From positions 4,464,001 through 4,528,000 of the forward strand of contig NZ_JAZHSD010000001.1 of assembly GCF_036924745.1 (NCBI RefSeq): DNA of 64,000 nt, written 5' to 3'. The stretch is from Bradyrhizobium sp. AZCC 1693. Lineage in GTDB: Bacteria > Pseudomonadota > Alphaproteobacteria > Rhizobiales > Xanthobacteraceae. The notes under the pieces are model-generated. The model was not told the origin of the DNA, ran no database searches, and worked only from the letters and a program-made list of their open reading frames with translations. Below, piece after piece: positions 58,063 to 64,000 of this stretch (the first letter of the stretch is position 1; each line of letters opens with the position of its first letter). A program made the translations under genes and the position numbers.

Positions 58063-59256
58063 TCACTTCACCAGCGGGCAGCCGGAATCCTTCGCTGCGG
58101 GAAACGCCTTGTCTCCCGGCACCACCGCAAGCTGCTTGTAGTAATCCCACGGCTTCTTTGATTCGGACGGCTTCTTGACCTCGAACAGATAGAGGTCGTG
58201 CACCATGCGGCCGTTTTCCAGCACCTTGCCACCCTGCGCGAAGTCGTCGTCGACCGGAAGCTCCTTCAGTTTCTTGGCGACCGCCTCGGTATCCTTGGTG
58301 CCTGCCGCCTTGACCGCCTTCAGATATTGCAGCGTCGCCGAATAGGTGCCGGCCTGGATCATGTTCGGCATGCGGCCGGTACGCTTGAAGAAGCGTTCGG
58401 CAAGGTTGCGGCTCTTGGCGTCGCGGTCCCAATAGTAGCCTTCGGTCAGCACCAGGCCTTGCGAGGCATCGAGCCCGAGGCCATGCACTTCGGCGAGCGT
58501 CAGCAGCAGGCCGGCAAGCTTCTGGCCACTCTTGACGATACCGAATTCCGCCGCCTGCTTGATCGAGTTGGTCGTGTCGAGGCCGGCATTGGCGAGGCCG
58601 ATGATCTTGGCTTTGGAGCTCTGCGCCTGCAGCAGAAACGACGAGAAGTCCGACGAGTTCAGGGGAATGCGGACAGCGCCGAGCACCTTGCCGCCCTTGG
58701 CCTTGACGAAATCGCCGGTGTCCTTTTCCAGCGCATGGCCGAAAGCGTAATCCGCGGTCATGAAGAACCAGCTATCGCCGCCGGATTCCACCAGCGCGCC
58801 GCCGGTGCCGTAAGCGAGCGCATGGGTATCGTAGGCCCAGTGAAATCCATAAGGCTGGCAGGCGTCGCCAGTGAGGCGCGAGGTCGCCGCGCCCACGACG
58901 ATGTCGATCTTCTTCATCTGCTTGGAGAGATCGTGGATCGCAAGCGCAACCGAGGAAGTCGTCAGTTCGGTGATCATGTCGACGCCTTCGACCTCATACC
59001 AGCGCCGCGCAATGGCGGTGCCGAGATCCGGCTTGTTCTGGTGGTCCGCGGAGACGACTTCGATCTTGTGGCCCAGCACCTCGCCGCCGAAATCCTCGAC
59101 CGCCATCTTGGCAGCCTCGAAGGACCACTTGCCGCCGTAATCGGCATAGACCCCGGATTGATCGTTCAGAATACCGATCTTGACGCCCTGCGCCGATGCC
59201 GGCGCGGCGAGCAAGAGACCACCCACCGCAACGGCGGCTAACAATCCCGACTTCAT
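58063..59256 (-). CDS. Branched-chain amino-acid-type ABC binding protein (orphan)
   Basis: About 397 residues from the ATG at 59256, which has GGGAGAA upstream (frame open to 59298). Signal peptide MKSGLLAAVAVGGLLLAAPA then QGVKIGILNDQSGVYADYGG, the LivJ/LivK-type opening for peripheral type-1 binding proteins. Further signatures: YDTHALAYGTGGALVESGGD and YAFGHALEKDTGDFVKAKGG. Rhizobia use many such receptors for aromatic acids, amides or urea. No permease or ATPase gene is adjacent. Ligand unknown. Confidence 0.9.
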   Translation of the reverse strand: MKSGLLAAVAVGGLLLAAPASAQGVKIGILNDQSGVYADYGGKWSFEAAKMAVEDFGGEVLGHKIEVVSADHQNKPDLGTAIARRWYEVEGVDMITELTTSSVALAIHDLSKQMKKIDIVVGAATSRLTGDACQPYGFHWAYDTHALAYGTGGALVESGGDSWFFMTADYAFGHALEKDTGDFVKAKGGKVLGAVRIPLNSSDFSSFLLQAQSSKAKIIGLANAGLDTTNSIKQAAEFGIVKSGQKLAGLLLTLAEVHGLGLDASQGLVLTEGYYWDRDAKSRNLAERFFKRTGRMPNMIQAGTYSATLQYLKAVKAAGTKDTEAVAKKLKELPVDDDFAQGGKVLENGRMVHDLYLFEVKKPSESKKPWDYYKQLAVVPGDKAFPAAKDSGCPLVK

Positions 59257-59407
59257 TTTTTTCTCCCGGAATTTTTTGTCAGAGGAACCTGGCAACACTA
59301 TTCAATAACCCCGCACCTGCCCATCCATTTTCGGATCAGCCAAAAGTATGGGGAACTTCGGAATCGACACGCATCGGAATGACGGCCGTGATGAACGTAT
59401 CCGCCGC

Positions 59408-62400
59408 TCACGCGGCGGCCGGCTTCTTGCCCTTCCCGTCGGCGAGATTCCGCACGATGACATAGAAGATCGGCGTGAAAATCAGGCCGAACAGCGTCAC
59501 CCCGAGCATGCCGAAGAACACCGCGACGCCGACCGCCTGACGCATCTCCGAACCCGAGCCCGAGGAAACCACCAGCGGCAGCACGCCGAGAATGAAGGCG
59601 AACGACGTCATCAGGATCGGGCGCAACCGCAGCCGGCAGGCTTCGATCACAGCTTCCAGCCGCCCCTTTCCTTCGAGTTCGATATCGCGCGCAAACTCGA
59701 CGATCAGAATGGCGTTCTTGGCCGCCAACCCTACCAGCACCACGAAACCGATCTGGGTCAGGATGTTGACGTCCTGCCCCATGATGCGCACGCCGATGGT
59801 GGCGGCCAACAGGCACATCGGCACGATCAGGATGACCGCGAATGGCAAGCTCCAGCTGCCATACTGCGCCGCCAGCACCAGGAACACGAACAGCACGCAG
59901 ATCGGAAACACGTAGAGACCGGTATTGCCGCCGGTGACCTGTTGATACGAGAGATCGGTCCATTCAAAGGAGAAGCCGCTCGGCAGCGTATCCTCGGCCA
60001 GCTTCTTCATGGTGTTGATGGCGGTCGCCGAACTGGTGCCCGGCAGCGTGTCGCCCTGCAACTCGGATGCGGGGTAGAGATTGTAGCGCGCGACCCGATC
60101 GGGCCCTGAGATGTCGCTGAAACTCACGACGCTGCCGAGCATCACCATGTCGCCGGCGGCATTGCGGGTGCGCAGGCGCGCGAGATCGGAGGTCTCTTTC
60201 CGGAACGGCAGATCGGCCTGCGCCGTGACGTGGTAAGTGCGGCCGAACAGGTTGAAGTCGTTGACATAGGACGAGCCGAAATAGGTCTGGATCGTGTCGG
60301 TGATGTTGGCAATCGGCACGCCGAGCTTCTGCGCCTTGACGCGGTCGATATCGACGAACAGTTGCGGCGTGTTGGCGGCAAAAGTCGAGAACACCTGGGT
60401 CAGTCCGGGCGCCTTGCGCGCGGCGCCGACCAGTTCGTCCGTCGCCGCCGCCAGCATTTCCGAGCCGCGGCCCTGGCGGTCCTGGATCCGCATGGTGAAG
60501 CCGCCGCCGGTGCCGATGCCGGGCACCGCGGGCGGCGGGATGACGATGATGAAGGCGCCCTGGATGCTCGCCAGCCGGCCGCGCAGATTGTTGGCGATCG
60601 CGCCTGCAGAAAGCCCCTTCTTGTGGCGCTCTGCCGGATCTTCGAATACCGGGAATAGCGCCGCGGCATTGCTCGCCTGCGTCCGCGTCGCACCCGAGAA
60701 ACCGGCGAATGCAGCCACGCGAATGATGCCTGGCGTATCCAGCGCAATTCGCTCGATCTCACGCACGATCTCGGTCGTGCGCGCCAGCGACGCCGCGCCC
60801 GGCAACTGCACCGAGACGATGACGTAACCGCGGTCCTGTGCCGGGATGAACCCCTGCGGCGTGGTCATCAACAGCCATCCGGCGCTGCCGATCAGCGCCG
60901 CATAGAGGATCAGCATCACGACGGAATGCCGGATCACGAAATCGGCGGCGCTGGCATAGCCATGCGACAGCCGATCGAAGCCGCGATTGAAGACGCCGGT
61001 AAAGGCGTCCCAGCCGCGCGCGATGAAATTCCAGCTCGCCGGCGGCCGCTTGTCCTCATGCGGCTGCAGGATCAGCGACGCCAGCGCCGGCGACAGCGTC
61101 AGCGAGCAGAAACAGGAAATCGCGGTCGCAACCGCAATGGTGACGGCAAACTGCTGAAAGAACTGCCCGGAGATGCCGCCCAGAAACGCTGTGGGCACGA
61201 ACACCGCGCACAACACCAGCGCAATCGAAACCAGCGCGCTGCCGACCTCCTGCATGGTGCGCAGCGCCGCATCGCGGCGGCTCATGCCGTGTTCGAGATG
61301 GCGCTCGACGTTCTCGACGACCACGATCGCGTCGTCGACCACGATGCCGACCGCGAGCACGAGGCCGAACAAGGTGAGATTGTTGATCGAAAATCCCAGC
61401 GCCGCCATCACCGCAAAGGTGCCGACCAGCGATACAGGGATTGCGATGATCGGAATAATGGCTGGGCGCCAGCCCTGCAGGAACACCAGCACGACGATCA
61501 CGACCAGCGCCATCGCCTCGTAGATCGTCTTGATCAGCTCGCTGACGGACTGCGCGATGAATTCGGTCGGGTTGTAGCCGATATTGTAGTCGAGCCCTTT
61601 CGGGAAGCTCGTCTTCAGCCGCTCCATCGTGTTCGAAATATTCTTGGCGGTCGCCAGCGCGTTCGAACCGGGCCGTTGGGTCACCAGCATGGCGACGGCG
61701 GATTTCCGCAGCAGGAAGCTGTTGGTCGTATAGGCCAGCGCGCCGAGTTCGATCCGCGCGACATCGCGCAGCTTCACCGTGCGCCCGTCGGCGCCGGCCT
61801 TGACCACGATCTCCTCGAACTGTTTCGGATCTTTCAGACGCCCGGTGAACGTAAGGTTCGGCGAGAAGGCGCGGTCGCCGATCGGCGGCTCCGCGATCTG
61901 CCCGCCCGCGATCTGGACGTTTTGCGCGCGGATCGCCGCCACCACCTCCGCCGCGGTCAGGCCCAGCGTGGAGATCTTGTCGGGATCGAGCCAAAGCCGC
62001 ATCGAATAGTCGCGCGCGCCGAAAATCTGGATGTCACCGACGCCGTCGAGCCGCAGCAACTGGTCACGGACCTGAAGCAGCGCGTAGTTGGAGATATAGA
62101 GCTGGTCGAACGTGTCGTCCGGCGACAGCATGAACACGACCATCAGGATGTCGGGGCTGTTCTTGCGGGTGACGACGCCGTTGCGCTGCACCTCTTCCGG
62201 CAACCGGGGTTGCGCGATCGCGACGCGGTTCTGGACCAGCACCTGGGCCTTGTCGAGATCGGTGCCGAGCTTGAACGTCACCGTGATCGTCAATTGCCCG
62301 TTCGAGGTGGCCTGGCTGTAGAGATACAGCATGTCCTCGACGCCATTGATCTCCTGCTCGATCGGAGCGGCGACCGTATCAGACACGGTTTGCGCGGAGG

Positions 62401-62560
62401 CGCCGGGATACTGCGTGGTGATCACCACCGTCGGCGGCACCACTTGCGGATATTCCGAGACCGGCAGCGTGGTATAGGCGATCGCGCCGACAATCAGCAG
62501 CACGATCGACAGCACCATCGCCAGGATGGGCTGGTTGATGGAGAGCCGGCCGAGATTCAT
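59408..62560 (-). CDS. RND multidrug efflux permease, HAE1/AcrB-like
   Basis: 1050 residues, normal length. N-terminus SINQPILAMVLSIVLLIVGA, porter domain VSEYPQVVPPTVVITTQYPG, and twelve helices. Proton-relay Asp pair in GLVLAVGIVVDDAIVVVENV; also AVFVPTAFLGGISGQFFQQF and, near the end, PIFYVIVRNLADGKGKKPAA. It is the inner-membrane pump of a tripartite exporter with the upstream adaptor gene, overlapping it by 4 bp. No outer-membrane TolC gene is adjacent, so a shared one is probably used. Confidence 0.96.
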   Translation of the reverse strand: MNLGRLSINQPILAMVLSIVLLIVGAIAYTTLPVSEYPQVVPPTVVITTQYPGASAQTVSDTVAAPIEQEINGVEDMLYLYSQATSNGQLTITVTFKLGTDLDKAQVLVQNRVAIAQPRLPEEVQRNGVVTRKNSPDILMVVFMLSPDDTFDQLYISNYALLQVRDQLLRLDGVGDIQIFGARDYSMRLWLDPDKISTLGLTAAEVVAAIRAQNVQIAGGQIAEPPIGDRAFSPNLTFTGRLKDPKQFEEIVVKAGADGRTVKLRDVARIELGALAYTTNSFLLRKSAVAMLVTQRPGSNALATAKNISNTMERLKTSFPKGLDYNIGYNPTEFIAQSVSELIKTIYEAMALVVIVVLVFLQGWRPAIIPIIAIPVSLVGTFAVMAALGFSINNLTLFGLVLAVGIVVDDAIVVVENVERHLEHGMSRRDAALRTMQEVGSALVSIALVLCAVFVPTAFLGGISGQFFQQFAVTIAVATAISCFCSLTLSPALASLILQPHEDKRPPASWNFIARGWDAFTGVFNRGFDRLSHGYASAADFVIRHSVVMLILYAALIGSAGWLLMTTPQGFIPAQDRGYVIVSVQLPGAASLARTTEIVREIERIALDTPGIIRVAAFAGFSGATRTQASNAAALFPVFEDPAERHKKGLSAGAIANNLRGRLASIQGAFIIVIPPPAVPGIGTGGGFTMRIQDRQGRGSEMLAAATDELVGAARKAPGLTQVFSTFAANTPQLFVDIDRVKAQKLGVPIANITDTIQTYFGSSYVNDFNLFGRTYHVTAQADLPFRKETSDLARLRTRNAAGDMVMLGSVVSFSDISGPDRVARYNLYPASELQGDTLPGTSSATAINTMKKLAEDTLPSGFSFEWTDLSYQQVTGGNTGLYVFPICVLFVFLVLAAQYGSWSLPFAVILIVPMCLLAATIGVRIMGQDVNILTQIGFVVLVGLAAKNAILIVEFARDIELEGKGRLEAVIEACRLRLRPILMTSFAFILGVLPLVVSSGSGSEMRQAVGVAVFFGMLGVTLFGLIFTPIFYVIVRNLADGKGKKPAAA

Positions 62561-63765
62561 GTCTTGCCACCGGCCGGCTTGACCTCGGCCATCTGCGGGG
62601 TGACTTTCGCGCCGACGCGCGCCCGCTGCAGGCCGTCAACGATCACCCGGTCTTCAGGCTTCAGCCCCTCGCGGATCACGCGCAGGCCTTCGTCGAGCGG
62701 CCCAAGCGTCACCGGCCTCGCCTCGACCGTATTGTCGTCCTTGACGACGAAAACGATCTTGCGCGACTGGTCGGTCGCGACAGCCGTGTCCGGCAGCAGC
62801 AACGCCTCATAAGGCGCACTGCCGATGATCCGGACCCGGCCGAACTGGCCGGGAAGAATCGAGAGATCCTTGTTCGGGATGATAGCACGGCTGCGCAGCG
62901 TCCCGGTCGAGACGTCCAGGCGATTGTCGAGGAAATCCATCTTGCCCTCGTGCGAGGGCTTGGTTCCGCCGGTCAGCGTCACCTCGACCGGGTTCGGCGT
63001 ATCGCGCGAACTCGGGCGCTTGCCTTCGAACCAGAGCCGGCTGTTTCGCAGGTAGGTCGCCTCGTCGACATCGAAATAGATGTAGATCGGATCAAGCGAG
63101 ACGATCGAGGTAAGCAGCGTCGCGCCGCCCTCGCTGCCCTGCACGAGATTGCCGGGCGTGACCAGATGGCGGCTGACGCGGCCGGTGATCGGCGCCATCA
63201 CATGCGTGAACTCGATATTGAGCTTGGCGGCCTTGAGCGCGCCTTCGGCCTGCATTTCCGCGGCGCGCGCCGCCTGCAAGGTCTGGCGGCGCTGGTCGAC
63301 GATGGAATCGGACACCGCCTGGGTCTGGTTCAGGGTCAGGGCGCGGTCGAGTTCGCGCCTGGCGAGCTCCGCCTTCGCCCGCGCGTCGGACAATTGGCCG
63401 TCGGCCTGCTCGGCCACCGCCTCGAACGGACGGGCGTCGATCACGTAAAGCAGATCGCCCGAGCGCACGATGGCGCCGTCGCGGAATTCGACTGATGTCA
63501 CGAAGCCGCCGACGCGGGCGCGAACCTGAACCTCCTGGATCGCTTCGAACCGTCCGGTGAATTCGTCCCAGTCTGTGACGGTGCGCTTGACCGGCTGCGC
63601 AACCGTGACCGGCGGCGCCGCGGGAGCCGCCTGCTGCGGTGGTTTGTTGTCGCAGGCGGACAGCGCCAGCGCGATCATCGGGGCCAACCATTTGAGGCTA
63701 CGAGGTGAGTGAATGTCGGCCCACGCCAGCAAAGCCGGACGTTTCGATTGCTCAGTTGCGGTCAA
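62557..63765 (-). CDS. RND periplasmic adaptor (membrane-fusion) lipoprotein
   Basis: About 402 residues. The N-terminus APMIALALSACDNKPPQQ carries a lipobox (LSAC), so Cys is lipid-anchored. Fusion-protein domains: VQVRARVGGFVTSVEFRDGA, a coiled-coil hairpin (LSDARAKAELARRELDRALT), lipoyl half TGRVSRHLVTPGNLVQ and beta-barrel. The start is uncertain: TTG at 63765 opens the frame and has no convincing ribosome-binding site; internal TTG or CTG starts nearer the lipobox are possible. It pairs with the RND pump gene downstream. Confidence 0.9.
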   Translation of the reverse strand: MTATEQSKRPALLAWADIHSPRSLKWLAPMIALALSACDNKPPQQAAPAAPPVTVAQPVKRTVTDWDEFTGRFEAIQEVQVRARVGGFVTSVEFRDGAIVRSGDLLYVIDARPFEAVAEQADGQLSDARAKAELARRELDRALTLNQTQAVSDSIVDQRRQTLQAARAAEMQAEGALKAAKLNIEFTHVMAPITGRVSRHLVTPGNLVQGSEGGATLLTSIVSLDPIYIYFDVDEATYLRNSRLWFEGKRPSSRDTPNPVEVTLTGGTKPSHEGKMDFLDNRLDVSTGTLRSRAIIPNKDLSILPGQFGRVRIIGSAPYEALLLPDTAVATDQSRKIVFVVKDDNTVEARPVTLGPLDEGLRVIREGLKPEDRVIVDGLQRARVGAKVTPQMAEVKPAGGKT

Positions 63766-63818
63766 ACCCCATCTCCCCTCTCGACATCCCTGATGGATGA
63801 AAAGCCGCCGTGGAACTT

Positions 63819-64000
63819 ATGGCGGAGGCCACAGATGTGATCGGTTCCCAGTCTCGTCAAGAAGTCGCTGTTATCAAGCACAATCGTTATGCATTCGCGC
63901 AGCCAACGCTCAGCACCACGCAAATCTCCCGTTTTTCGCAGTGCGATGAGAACGGAACCCGTGGCAACGAACGCTTAGCTAATCGCCGGCTGATGACGAA
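63819..64000 (+). CDS. Possible partial gene at right edge
   Basis: An open frame from the ATG at 63819 runs to the window edge (about 60 codons: MAEATDVIGSQSRQEVAVIK, HNRYAFAQPTLSTTQISRFS, then QCDENGTRGNERLANRRLMT). Divergent from the RND genes; a weak GGAA precedes the ATG. No family recognised, and codon evidence is thin, so it may be spurious. The 63766-63818 stretch is the promoter region of the efflux operon. Confidence 0.2.
   Translation, partial: MAEATDVIGSQSRQEVAVIKHNRYAFAQPTLSTTQISRFSQCDENGTRGNERLANRRLMT

Noticed and set aside
60926..62812. 628-codon open frame on the plus strand opposite the RND pump and adaptor genes
   Set aside because: Its sequence is His/Arg/Asp-rich with no domain logic and lies antisense to two clear genes; long antisense frames are expected in GC-rich DNA.
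1..64000. CRISPR arrays, tRNA or rRNA genes
   Set aside because: No regularly spaced direct repeats of CRISPR type and no cloverleaf or rRNA signatures were recognised; the repeats seen are palindromic and dispersed.

Overview
The window is GC-rich, densely coded chromosomal DNA, very probably from Bradyrhizobium or a close relative in the Nitrobacteraceae (Alphaproteobacteria). This rests on recognising gene families and their arrangement (sox genes with a BigR-like repressor, a CIO-type bd oxidase, many orphan periplasmic binding proteins) and on the palindromic intergenic repeats common in that group; no database search was run. No rRNA, tRNA, CRISPR array or prophage was seen.

Layout. 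1-3436 (-): peptide-type ABC uptake genes (substrate-binding protein, two permeases, the second cut by the window edge). 3665-5971 (-): an APH-fold phosphotransferase and an orphan UgpB-like binding protein. 6232-11058 (+): four overlapping genes for a signalling system (small secreted protein, membrane histidine kinase, REC-kinase hybrid, OmpR-type regulator), then an ECF sigma factor and a small exported protein. 13959-16500: cyanide-insensitive-type bd oxidase with a 42-residue third subunit. 16655-18348: L,D-transpeptidase and an AapJ-like binding protein. 18535-25569: acyl-CoA dehydrogenase pair, CMD and VOC enzymes, two MFS transporters, an NTF2-like protein. 25785-30091: a frameshifted prolyl oligopeptidase, a solo HicB antitoxin and two methyltransferases.

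30127-38506 is a sulfur-oxidation island. A BigR/SqrR-like ArsR repressor with two cysteines is divergent from soxC-D-X-Y-Z-A-K-B, followed by a DsrE-like protein, a leftover DsrE tail and a persulfide dioxygenase-rhodanese fusion. These genes together would sense reactive sulfur and oxidise thiosulfate or persulfide in the periplasm. A 21-bp imperfect palindrome lies between the repressor and soxC. 38653-44042 is a cobalamin island: BtuF-D-C-type ABC genes on the minus strand, divergent from a cobalamin riboswitch and a BtuB-like TonB receptor, followed by an uncharacterised gene whose ribosome-binding site sits in a hairpin.

45291-48085 holds small charged proteins and an IS110-family insertion sequence. 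The right end has MFS transporters, a D-aminoacylase, an Att-like ABC operon (ATPase, fused permease, AttH-like lipocalin), a MAPEG protein, a branched-chain-amino-acid-type binding protein and an RND efflux pair.

The most distinctive non-coding signals are these: a palindromic unit present four times, one copy split by a 169-bp MITE-like insertion with 19-bp perfect inverted ends and a 10-bp target duplication; the IS110 element with a 10-bp inverted repeat near its ends and long non-coding flanks that could carry its guide RNA; and structured RNA and operator candidates upstream of several genes. No wholly new multi-gene system could be established from the sequence alone.
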